Shown: piece after piece, positions 46,286 through 54,137 of the stretch
Layout of the letters: each line of letters starts with the position of its first letter
Numbering within the stretch: the stretch's first letter is position 1
Assembly (NCBI RefSeq): GCF_025264645.1
Contig: NZ_CP073696.1
Coordinates: 5,518,001-5,582,000 of the forward strand
Source of the DNA: Edaphobacter lichenicola
GTDB lineage: Bacteria > Acidobacteriota > Terriglobia > Terriglobales > Acidobacteriaceae
Length of the DNA stretch: 64,000 nucleotides
Direction of reading: 5' to 3'
Notes under the pieces: model-generated
The model's database searches: none
Seen by the model: the letters and a program-made list of their open reading frames with translations, nothing else
Told to the model about the DNA's origin: nothing
Translations under genes and position numbers: made by a program

Positions 46286-46750
46286 ATGTCCACCGATTCA
46301 GGCCGTCAGAACGAAATGAAGCTTGCACTAAACTCTCTCATCAGCACCCTCCTCGACAGCCAAAAAGGCTTTGCCGACATCGGTGAGCACCTGAAAGACG
46401 ACACTCTGAAGCGTTACTTCCTCGCCGAATCTCTCAAGCGCGCCAGCTTCCGCGGCGACATCGAAGAAGTCCTTCATCAGAACGGTGTCCACGACATTAA
46501 AGAGTCCGGCACCACCGCTGGCACCCTCCACCGCGTATGGGGAGACCTCAAGGCGAAGCTCGGTGGCGGTGATCACACTTTGCTCGAGACCGCCGAACAA
46601 GGCGAAGATGAGGCAAAAAAAGCGTATGCCGACGCCCTCAATCAAGACTTACCGTTGCCTGTGCGTCAATTGATTGCGGAACAACAGGCTCATGTCCTCA
46701 CCTCCCACGACTATGTGAAGAGCCACCGCGACGCGCTCGTGTCGAAGTAG
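46286..46750 (+). CDS. PA2169-family four-helix-bundle protein
   Basis: The 154-residue product matches the DUF2383/PA2169 type: alternate helices (SLISTLLDSQKGFADIGEHL, LKRYFLAESLKRASFR) and a C-terminal helix (LPVRQLIAEQQAHVLTSHDYVKSHRDA). The fold resembles ferritin-like bundles, and some relatives are stress-induced. No metal site was identified. It ends before a terminator. Confidence 0.88.
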   Translation: MSTDSGRQNEMKLALNSLISTLLDSQKGFADIGEHLKDDTLKRYFLAESLKRASFRGDIEEVLHQNGVHDIKESGTTAGTLHRVWGDLKAKLGGGDHTLLETAEQGEDEAKKAYADALNQDLPLPVRQLIAEQQAHVLTSHDYVKSHRDALVSK

Positions 46751-46775
46751 TTCAAACATCATTTACGTTATGCGG

Positions 46776-46811
46776 CGGGCAGCAGGTTCATCCTGCTGCC
46801 CGTATATTTTT
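46776..46811 (+). terminator. Terminator after the PA2169-type gene
   Basis: An eleven-base stem CGGGCAGCAGG / CCTGCTGCCCG with a TTCAT loop is followed by TATATTTTTG. It lies 26 bases after the stop codon. Confidence 0.88.
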
Positions 46812-46863
46812 GTTAGGACCAGTCTTGTAAGCAACGATGTCACGAAAGAGGGGAATAGACAGC

Positions 46864-47223
46864 ATGATGGGGCGTATCATCCTGGCAGTTGGGTTCGTCC
46901 TTGCTGGTTGTGTCCATCTCATCGCGCCGCAGGTCTACCTTAAGATCGTTCCGCCCTACCTGCCTGCACATCTCTCCATCGTCTACATCAGTGGCGTAGC
47001 AGAGATTCTAGGTGGCCTCGGCCTGCTCGTTGCATCCACGCGCCAAGCTGCCGCGTGGGGGCTGATCGCACTCCTGATCGCCGTTCTTCCGGCTAACATC
47101 TACATGGCGACTGCTCACCTGGACGCCCCGGGAATCATGGGTCAAAGCTGGGCCCAGTGGCTCCGCGTGCCGCTACAACTTCCCCTCATCTATTGGGCAT
47201 GGCTGTACACCCGCACACGATAA
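46864..47223 (+). CDS. DoxX-like small membrane protein
   Basis: The 119-residue protein has four hydrophobic helices and DoxX-family phrases (GRIILAVGFVLAGCVHLIAPQVY, YISGVAEILGGLGLLV). ATG 46864 has GAGGGGA nine bases upstream, so it is preferred over ATG 46837. Function is uncertain; DoxX proteins are quinone-reducing subunits in some archaea and stress-linked membrane proteins elsewhere. Confidence 0.82.
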   Translation: MMGRIILAVGFVLAGCVHLIAPQVYLKIVPPYLPAHLSIVYISGVAEILGGLGLLVASTRQAAAWGLIALLIAVLPANIYMATAHLDAPGIMGQSWAQWLRVPLQLPLIYWAWLYTRTR

Positions 47224-47550
47224 GGCGAAGTCTCCCCTCAAAAAAACGCAAATATTGCGCAAAGGCACTCTCCATGAGTGGCACCTTTTCGCGTTCCCAT
47301 ACGCGTTACTTGTTGAAAGGTTTTGTTGCCTACGATTCGCGGCGAAAGGTTCGAAGCGCCGATCGGTAAACCCACCTGAATCAGCGTTTGCCGACTCGTG
47401 GAACTACAGAGGGACCGGCATCCGCTCACGGAACGAGCGATGCAAAGAGATCAACCGACGTCTGGGGAGAGGCGTCGATTGACAGAAGGCTTCGCGGCTG
47501 GGCCGGTTGCCATTACCACGCCCACCGCGAAGCCCTTCTATCTAAATCGA
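47224..47550. other. Spacer downstream of DoxX and uppP
   Basis: No gene was found in this 327-base spacer. It holds a hairpin at 47484-47540 and several short frames without family resemblance. Confidence 0.5.
47484..47540 (-). terminator. Long hairpin after uppP
   Basis: The inverted repeat GGCTTCGCGG / CCGCGAAGCC (47488-47497 and 47525-47534) with an inner TGGGC/GCCCA pairing and flanking AGAAG/CTTCT forms a strong hairpin 11 bases after the uppP stop. The following T-rich tract on the minus strand is short, so termination is likely but not certain. Confidence 0.55.
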
Positions 47551-48435
47551 TCAATACCCTGCGTGATGCAACCCGAACACCACCACCGAAGCCACCAGGC
47601 AATAGATCCCAAACAGATACCAGCGGCCCTCTTCCAACCAGCTGCTCAGCCACTTCAGCGCCAGCAGCCCAGCCAGAAACGCAAACACTGCGCCGAGCAG
47701 TCCCATCACCATGCTTCCGTGCAGATCAATCGACGTCCCCGCCGCCTGAGCAGCATGCGAAGCCTTCACCAGCCGCAAAATCTCACGCCCTACCGCCGGA
47801 GGAGTCAAAACCACAGCCAGCGCGAAGCTGAACCTCTCCGCACGCTCCTTACTTGCCCCCGTCAACATACCCGTCGAGATCGTCGCCCCCGACCGCGAAA
47901 AACCTCGGAACGGCAGGCACAATCCCTGAATCGCGCCGATCCAACCCGCCTGCCGCATGGTCACGCTGTCGCCGTAGACCTGCTCGTGCGCTCCCATGCG
48001 CCGCTTCTCCATCAGCCCCGCAAGCAGAATCAACAGCCCAGCCGCAGCCAACGCGGGAGCGATCAGATCCAGCCGCCCAAACAGCAGCTCGATCTCCCCC
48101 TTGGAGGCACCTTTAAACGCAGTCTTCTCAATCGCCTTGATAATCACTTCACCGATCACAGCCGTCAGCAACGAAGCCCAGACGAGCCGGATCAGAAACC
48201 GCTTGAACGCATCGCTGCTCGAAAAATACGTCTTCTTCCACTGGTTCCAGAAGTAAACAATCACGGCAAACATTGTGCCGGTATGCAGCATCACTAGTAG
48301 CAGTGTCATCTGCGGCGTAGTAGGGTCAAGGCCCAGCAGTTTTTCGGCAACCACAACGTGAGCGGAGCTGGAGACAGGCAACAACTCGGCCAGACCCTGC
48401 ACGATGGCAAGGATAATCACATGAAAAATCGACAT
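47551..48435 (-). CDS. uppP: Undecaprenyl-diphosphatase
   Basis: UppP (BacA) recycles undecaprenyl pyrophosphate for cell-wall synthesis. The two catalytic motifs are intact: GLAELLPVSSSAH at residues about 14-26 and LPFRGFSRSGATI at about 175. Seven to eight helices and 294 residues fit the family. It is a single-gene unit. Confidence 0.95.
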   Translation of the reverse strand: MSIFHVIILAIVQGLAELLPVSSSAHVVVAEKLLGLDPTTPQMTLLLVMLHTGTMFAVIVYFWNQWKKTYFSSSDAFKRFLIRLVWASLLTAVIGEVIIKAIEKTAFKGASKGEIELLFGRLDLIAPALAAAGLLILLAGLMEKRRMGAHEQVYGDSVTMRQAGWIGAIQGLCLPFRGFSRSGATISTGMLTGASKERAERFSFALAVVLTPPAVGREILRLVKASHAAQAAGTSIDLHGSMVMGLLGAVFAFLAGLLALKWLSSWLEEGRWYLFGIYCLVASVVVFGLHHAGY

Positions 48436-48528
48436 GCTTCCATCCTAAAGCGTCCGCATGTGTAAACGGTAAATCGATCAAGCGGAGTCCCGAGGAAGAT
48501 AACCGCGCCAGCGATCTATTTGCTCCAT

Positions 48529-49575
48529 TCAATCCCGGTCGCTTCCATAGACCGCAATCCCCTGCGACACCCGAAACGCAATACTCGCCCCCCTGGCCGC
48601 AAACTCCGACTTGGGGTACCGCATCTTCAAATCCTGTGCCAGCGCCTGCACCCTTTTGGCCGCCTCATCCGACCGTTTGCGATCCTCCTGCACCAGATAC
48701 ATCGTCACCACAACACCCTGCCGGTACACGGCGTTATACAGCGCCTCCGCCGCCTTCGGTCCATCCGGAAACTGCTGTGCATACTTCATATACAGCCCAG
48801 TCTCCATCTCCGGACACTTCGGCAGTCCCTGCCAGTCCCCGCACAGTTTGTTATCTATCAGATCGTATGCCGCCCTCGCCGCGTACTCGCTCCCTGGATA
48901 CCTCTTCTCCACCTTCTTCAACTCGCCCTCGTAAATCTGCGGCCGAAGATAAGCCTCCTGCTCCTTCGCGCTCGGCAGCGAGCTGATGTCCGCCCTATCC
49001 AGCTGCCAGCGAATATCCGCCGATCTCCACGCCGCCTCTCCCGCCAACGGCGAGTCTGGAAAATACTCCGCCACTCGCTTATAAAGCAGGTGAGCCTGCC
49101 CGGCAGCTCCCTTCGGCGCATGTGGCCGCTCCGCCTCATCCTCAAGATTCGCCGCTGTCCCAAACAGAATCACATCGCCGCCTGCCGTAGCTGGCCCCAA
49201 AATTCCCTTGTCCCGAATCCAACCCGAAGCCGGCGTCACATTCGCATCTTCCCCAAACTCCGGCTTGTTGCGATCGTCCTCATTCGCATCGTCGTTGATG
49301 TCGGTGTTGGCAAAGACCTTCACCCACGGCCCGCTTCGCTCAACGATCACCACCTCATGCCCCGGCGTCACCAGCGAAATCTTCTGCGCATCCGCATCTG
49401 CCGCGACATAAACATTCGCATCGTGCAGCACAGTCGCCCGCGCGGCTGTGGTATAGTCTTGCGACTTCTTCTGCGCCGTCGCCTGCTCCACCGCAACTGA
49501 TCCCACCAGCAGCAGAGCTACCCCTGCACCCATCCCCGAACATCGCCACACGATAGAGAGCCTCATAGACCTCAT
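48529..49575 (-). CDS. Secreted SH3-like and TPR-like protein
   Basis: The 348-residue protein has a signal peptide (GMGAGVALLLVGSVAV..ATAQ), a bacterial SH3-like part (about 40-125, with TVLHDANVYVAADADAQKI and GPWVKVFA) and then helical repeats of the outer-membrane assembly type (LLYKRVAEYFPDSPLAGEAAWRSADI, QQFPDGPKAAEALYNAVYR). This suggests a periplasmic binding protein, perhaps envelope-associated. It is divergent from the TPR protein at 49762. Confidence 0.75.
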   Translation of the reverse strand: MRSMRLSIVWRCSGMGAGVALLLVGSVAVEQATAQKKSQDYTTAARATVLHDANVYVAADADAQKISLVTPGHEVVIVERSGPWVKVFANTDINDDANEDDRNKPEFGEDANVTPASGWIRDKGILGPATAGGDVILFGTAANLEDEAERPHAPKGAAGQAHLLYKRVAEYFPDSPLAGEAAWRSADIRWQLDRADISSLPSAKEQEAYLRPQIYEGELKKVEKRYPGSEYAARAAYDLIDNKLCGDWQGLPKCPEMETGLYMKYAQQFPDGPKAAEALYNAVYRQGVVVTMYLVQEDRKRSDEAAKRVQALAQDLKMRYPKSEFAARGASIAFRVSQGIAVYGSDRD

Positions 49576-49761
49576 TTAGACGTGAAGAATCACTCGCCGA
49601 AAGCCAGTCTACCTTTCGCCTGCGATTCTCACTCAATCCCATCAAATTTCCGGACTAGTAAGCCCACAGGTTCGCGTCCCTATCCCCATCTGCATCAAAT
49701 CCATAGACTGGAAACAGCCGCGACAATTCGGGAGAAGCCCGGCAGTCTTCTAGACCGCGTT

Positions 49762-50946
49762 ATGACAGTGCAAACAGACGAATTTTCGAGCATGAAGCGG
49801 AGGTTGATCCTTCGCGACTCCCTCACCTTCCTGAGCCTGCTGCTCGTAACAGTGGTCCTATTTTTGATCACCCTGTTCCTCTTCCGCTCCTTCGTCTCCC
49901 ACCGTCAGGAACTCGCACAGCGCTGGTCTGCTCGCGGTCAGGCCTCCATCAACGCGGGCCATCCCGATCAAGCCATCGTAGCCCTGCGCACTGCATTGTC
50001 CTACGCACCCGGCCGCCGCGACTACGAGCTTCTTCTCGCCCAGGCACTCGGCGACGCAGGCCACACCGAAGAGTCCTACAACTACTATCTCGGCCTCTGG
50101 GAGACCGAGCCCGGCAGCGGCATCATCAATCTCAGCCTCGCCCGCCTCGCTGCAAAGAAGAACGACCCGCAGACCGCCATCAACTACTACCGCGCCTCCA
50201 TCTACGGCACCTGGGAGGGTGACGGCACGATGCGCCGACGCGAAGTTCGTCTTGAGCTGTCCCGATACCTCCTCGCCCAACACAACTTCGGCAGCGCTCG
50301 GACTGAGTTGCTCATCGCCGGCGGCAACGCCCCGGACGACACGACGGTAGCCCTCACCCTGGCTCCACTTCTTGAGCAGGCCAATGCTCCCCGCGACGCC
50401 CTCACCTACTACCAGAAGGTCCTTGCACAAGATCCAAAGAATCAAACCGCCCTCGAAGCCGCCGCTCGCCTCGAATACGACTTCGGCCACTTCGAAGATG
50501 CCCACCGCATGATGGAGCAAGCCATCCGCGAGCACAAATCGGATGACTCAAATCAGGAGCCCATCACAACCAGCGACAAGGAGATACTCGACAACGCATC
50601 GCGCATCCTCGCCATCGCCCCGTTGAAGAAGCTGCCGAACGATGAACGCGTTGCGCGCATCCTCAAAGCCCGTGACCTCGCAAAAAAACGTCTCGACGCG
50701 TGTAACACGACACTTTCAATCGCCAGCGGCTTACCTTCTCCGCTCCAGGACCTCCGCGCAAAATGGACGAGCAAGGAAGCAACACTGAACCGCGCCGACC
50801 TTCTCAACGACCCAGCCGGGCAGGACACAACCATGTTGCTCGTCTTCGACACCGAAACTCAGACCGCAAAGATCTGTGGCGCACCTACGGGCGACGACGC
50901 GCTCCTGCTCCTCCTTGCCCGCACGCCCAAAGCGTTGGAACCATAA
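49762..50946 (+). CDS. Single-pass membrane TPR protein
   Basis: The protein (394 residues from ATG 49762; 49792 also possible) has one membrane helix (SLLLVTVVLFLITLFLF) and tetratricopeptide repeats outside or inside the membrane (GQASINAGHPDQAIVALRTALSYAPG, AQALGDAGHTEESYNYYLGLWETEPG, GDAPRDALTYYQKVLAQDPKN). Function is unknown. The ClC gene starts three bases after its stop, so the two are coupled. Confidence 0.85.
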   Translation: MTVQTDEFSSMKRRLILRDSLTFLSLLLVTVVLFLITLFLFRSFVSHRQELAQRWSARGQASINAGHPDQAIVALRTALSYAPGRRDYELLLAQALGDAGHTEESYNYYLGLWETEPGSGIINLSLARLAAKKNDPQTAINYYRASIYGTWEGDGTMRRREVRLELSRYLLAQHNFGSARTELLIAGGNAPDDTTVALTLAPLLEQANAPRDALTYYQKVLAQDPKNQTALEAAARLEYDFGHFEDAHRMMEQAIREHKSDDSNQEPITTSDKEILDNASRILAIAPLKKLPNDERVARILKARDLAKKRLDACNTTLSIASGLPSPLQDLRAKWTSKEATLNRADLLNDPAGQDTTMLLVFDTETQTAKICGAPTGDDALLLLLARTPKALEP

Positions 50947-50949
50947 CGA

Positions 50950-52755
50950 ATGCAAAATCCTTTCACCAAGGCTGAAAGCGAGCCCACCGCCCCCGACATT
51001 CTCAAAGATGAGATGATTGCCCGCATCGCGCCCGGCCGCGAAGAGCGCATCTTCCTTCTACTCTCCATCTTCATCGGCATCGTCTCCGGCCTGCTGGTTG
51101 TCTCCTTCCGCATGGCAATCGAATGGCTCAGCGTTCTCCTGTTAGGCTCTTCGCCAAACCCGCACCAACCCCGTCTCCTCTTCATCCCCGCGGCCGCCGG
51201 CCTGGTCATCGCGCTCCTCACCCGCTATGTCTTTCCTAACGTCCGCGGCAGCGGCATCAACCAGACGAAAGCCGCACTCTACATCCATAACGGCTACATC
51301 TCCTTCCGCACTGTCATCGGCAAGTTCCTCCTCTCTGCCCTGGCTATCGGCAGCGGCCACTCTCTCGGCCCCGAAGATCCATCCCTCCAGATCGGTGCCG
51401 GAGTCGCCTCTCTCATCAGCCGCCGCTTCGGCATGTCGAAAGAGAAGCTCCGCATCTTCGCCCCCATCGGAGCTGCCGCTGGCCTCGCCGCCGCCTTCAA
51501 CGCTCCCATCTCCGCCATCCTCTTTGTCATCGAAGAGGTCATCGGTCAATGGAGCGCCGCCGTCCTCGGCTCCATCGTTCTCTCTGCCATCTCCAGCGTC
51601 GTCGTCGCCCGCTCCTTCTGGGGAGCGCAGCCGATGTTCCGCATCCCCGTCGTCGACCTCCGCGACTCCCGCGAACTCCTCGCCTACGCTGCACTCGGAG
51701 TCGTCGGCGGATTTGCATCTCTCCTCTTCGCCAAATCCCTCAGCTACCTCCGTCCCAAACTCCGCAGCCAACCGCCATGGTCGCAACTCCTCCAACCCGC
51801 AGCCGCAGGTCTGATCGTCGGAGCCATCGGCTACTTCGGTCTCACTCAAGTTATGGGGGCCGGTTACGACGCCATCGATCAGGCCATGCACTCCCAGTTC
51901 ACCTGGCGCATGCTCCTCATCCTCGCTCTCTTCAAAATCATCGCCACCACGCTCTCCTTCTCCAGCGGCACCCCCGGCGGCATGTTCGCCCCCACGCTCT
52001 TCATCGGAGCCATGCTCGGCGCTGCAGTCGGTACCTTCGAAAAGATCTACTTCCCCCACCTAACCGGCACCACCGGCTCCTACGCGCTTGTTGGCATGGG
52101 AGTCCTCTTCGCCGCTTTCCTGCGCGCTCCGCTCACCTCCGTCTTCATGGTGCTTGAGGTCAGCGGCAACTACTCCATCGTCCTTCCCGTCATCCTCGCC
52201 AACACCATCGCCTACCTCATCTCGCGCGTCCTCCAGCCCGTTCCCATCCTCGAACAGTTCACCCACCAGGATGGTCTCTATCTCCCCTCCATGGAGGAGC
52301 TCCGCGAAGAGAGTAATCTCCACCTCGAAGACGCCATCCGGCCCGTCACCGTGCCGATCCTGCAAGGCGGCGACACCATCGCCAACACAATCCACACGCT
52401 CGCCCAATTCGAAGACTCAAAATCCATCCCAGTCTTCCTCATCCAATGCCACGACGGCCTCTGGTACGCAGCAAGAAGGGAAGAGCTGGAATCCCTGTCA
52501 TCGATAGCCACCCCAGACTCACAAGAAGCTCAAGCCGACCCCAACGATGCACCAACCGCGCCATCGGAGATCACACTAGCCGAACACCTGGGCCATGAAC
52601 GCACCCCCGTCCTATTCCCCGACCTCCCACTCGCAAGCGCTCTCCCCCACTTTCAACGCTGGCCTCTACTGCCCATCACCAACCGAGCAATGCGCGGCTC
52701 CCTCGAAGGCGCAGTGTCCTTACACGACGTCCTCACCCGCTATCAAAAGCACTAA
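50950..52755 (+). CDS. ClC-family chloride channel/transporter with CBS-like tail
   Basis: The 601-residue protein has the ClC helical core. The chloride-binding motifs are GSGIN (usual GSGIP), GPEDP with the gating glutamate (usual GREGP) and GGMFAPTLFIGA (GxFxP). A cytosolic C-terminal part of about 170 residues (from residue about 430) looks like degenerate CBS domains (DGLYLPSMEEL, SIPVFLIQCHDGLWY). Members work as H+/Cl- exchangers or channels. It is coupled to the TPR protein upstream. Confidence 0.9.
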   Translation: MQNPFTKAESEPTAPDILKDEMIARIAPGREERIFLLLSIFIGIVSGLLVVSFRMAIEWLSVLLLGSSPNPHQPRLLFIPAAAGLVIALLTRYVFPNVRGSGINQTKAALYIHNGYISFRTVIGKFLLSALAIGSGHSLGPEDPSLQIGAGVASLISRRFGMSKEKLRIFAPIGAAAGLAAAFNAPISAILFVIEEVIGQWSAAVLGSIVLSAISSVVVARSFWGAQPMFRIPVVDLRDSRELLAYAALGVVGGFASLLFAKSLSYLRPKLRSQPPWSQLLQPAAAGLIVGAIGYFGLTQVMGAGYDAIDQAMHSQFTWRMLLILALFKIIATTLSFSSGTPGGMFAPTLFIGAMLGAAVGTFEKIYFPHLTGTTGSYALVGMGVLFAAFLRAPLTSVFMVLEVSGNYSIVLPVILANTIAYLISRVLQPVPILEQFTHQDGLYLPSMEELREESNLHLEDAIRPVTVPILQGGDTIANTIHTLAQFEDSKSIPVFLIQCHDGLWYAARREELESLSSIATPDSQEAQADPNDAPTAPSEITLAEHLGHERTPVLFPDLPLASALPHFQRWPLLPITNRAMRGSLEGAVSLHDVLTRYQKH

Positions 52756-52810
52756 TTTGCAATAGTAGGAGTTACAAATAAATCCCTAGGTCCCTTAGGA
52801 CGAAAGCAGA

Positions 52811-52853
52811 AATGCTCTCATCCTGACCCTGAGTCTGTCGAAGGGTCAGAACC
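52811..52853 (-). repeat. Dispersed intergenic repeat, copy 2
   Basis: TCATCCTGACCCTGAG at 52818-52833 is the exact reverse complement of the repeat at 22750-22765; the flanking GTCTGTCGAAGGGTCAGAAC also fits the general pattern. It lies in the spacer downstream of the ClC gene. Confidence 0.65.
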
Positions 52854-52923
52854 CTCCGCATTCGTTCGAAGCGCCACAAGAGCCGGATGACCTATTTCCG
52901 CTGCTGAGCTGCTTGCGGGGTGG

Positions 52924-52960
52924 CCCGTCCTTTGCAGTCTCATCGCAAAGGACGGGTTAT
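52924..52960 (+). terminator. Possible terminator downstream of ClC gene
   Basis: A strong hairpin of CCCGTCCTTTGC / GCAAAGGACGGG (52924-52935 and 52945-52955) with a 9-base loop is followed by TTATTC. It is about 170 bases after the ClC stop, and the weak T-run leaves its role open. Confidence 0.45.
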
Positions 52961-53019
52961 TCGCCCCACGCGCGAACCGCTCTCTTATACCCAGCCATAC
53001 ATCCCAATCAGAAAAAACA

Positions 53020-54042
53020 CTACCGAGCAGCCAACTCCCGCTCCAACTGCTCCCGCAACTTCGGCTCCAGATTCCCCCCACTCAAAATCACCGCCACTTT
53101 CTTCACCTTCGGCAGCTCCTCCGCATGAAACAGCGCTGCCGCCAACGTCACCGCCCCACTCGGCTCCGGCACCAGCTTCGTCACGCTAAGCATCACCCGC
53201 ATCGCCGCAAGAATCTCCTCCTCCGACACCGTCGCAATCCCATCGACATACTTCATTACATGCGCAAAGTTCAACACCCCCATACTCTGCGTCCGCAATC
53301 CATCCCCAATCGTCCGAGTCGTATCAGCCGCAGGCCACTCTACCAGCGTCTTCGAATAAAAGCTCTCCTTCGCATCCGCCGCGAGCTCCGGCTCCGCGCC
53401 CCACACCTGCACTCCCGCACCAACCAGCCCAGCCTGCGCCGCCAGCTTCACCGAAGTAGCCGTCCCACTCAGCAGTCCACCCCCACTCACCGGCGAAATC
53501 ACCAACTCCACTCCCGGCAGTTGCTCCACAATCTCCAACCCGCACGTCGCCTGCCCAGCAATAATCTGCGGCGCATCATACGGCGGAATCATCGCATACC
53601 CAAACTTCGCCACCAACTCCTCTGCCTTCATCCGCCTCTCCGACGAAGCCGGCCCCACCTCCACAATCTCCGCGCCCAGCGCCTTCGTCGCCGCCTTCTT
53701 CACCTCAGGAGCATTGCCCGGCATCACGATCACAGCCTTAGCACCCAGCGCCCTGGCCGCATAAGCCACACCCTGCGCGTGGTTCCCACTCGAATACGTA
53801 ATCACCCCACGCTTCAACGCCTCAGGCGACAACTGCGCCACCATGTTGTAAGCGCCGCGCAACTTAAAACTCCCAATCGGCTGCTCACTCTCGGCCTTGA
53901 TGTAGAGATCAAAATCCGGCTCCGCTAACTTCTCCATCCGCAGCCGAGCCCGCTCCACGCGATACAGCGGAGTCCTCACCGCAACCCCGGCAATCCGCTC
54001 CTTCGCCGCCCGAATCTCATCCAACGTCACAAACTCACTCAT
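53020..54042 (-). CDS. Threonine/serine dehydratase-like PLP enzyme
   Basis: The 340-residue fold-type II PLP enzyme has the PLP lysine in GSFKLRGA, the phosphate-binding SSGNHAQG loop and SGGGLLSG. It lacks the C-terminal ACT-type regulatory domain of biosynthetic IlvA, so it resembles catabolic threonine dehydratase or serine racemase. Which of these it does cannot be judged from sequence alone. It is on the minus strand and its start lies about 95 bases from the patatin gene end. Confidence 0.9.
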   Translation of the reverse strand: MSEFVTLDEIRAAKERIAGVAVRTPLYRVERARLRMEKLAEPDFDLYIKAESEQPIGSFKLRGAYNMVAQLSPEALKRGVITYSSGNHAQGVAYAARALGAKAVIVMPGNAPEVKKAATKALGAEIVEVGPASSERRMKAEELVAKFGYAMIPPYDAPQIIAGQATCGLEIVEQLPGVELVISPVSGGGLLSGTATSVKLAAQAGLVGAGVQVWGAEPELAADAKESFYSKTLVEWPAADTTRTIGDGLRTQSMGVLNFAHVMKYVDGIATVSEEEILAAMRVMLSVTKLVPEPSGAVTLAAALFHAEELPKVKKVAVILSGGNLEPKLREQLERELAAR

Positions 54043-54137
54043 CGACTACATCTCCTCAGCACGCCTGCTGCAGAGATAATAGTATCCGTCGGATCACGTA
54101 GAAGTCAGGGCAGACCGTCTAACAAAAATCGAGGTTC

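Noticed and set aside
51142..52059. 305-codon minus-strand frame opposite the ClC gene
   Set aside because: Glu/Asp/Gly-rich antisense product, no domain and no ribosome site.
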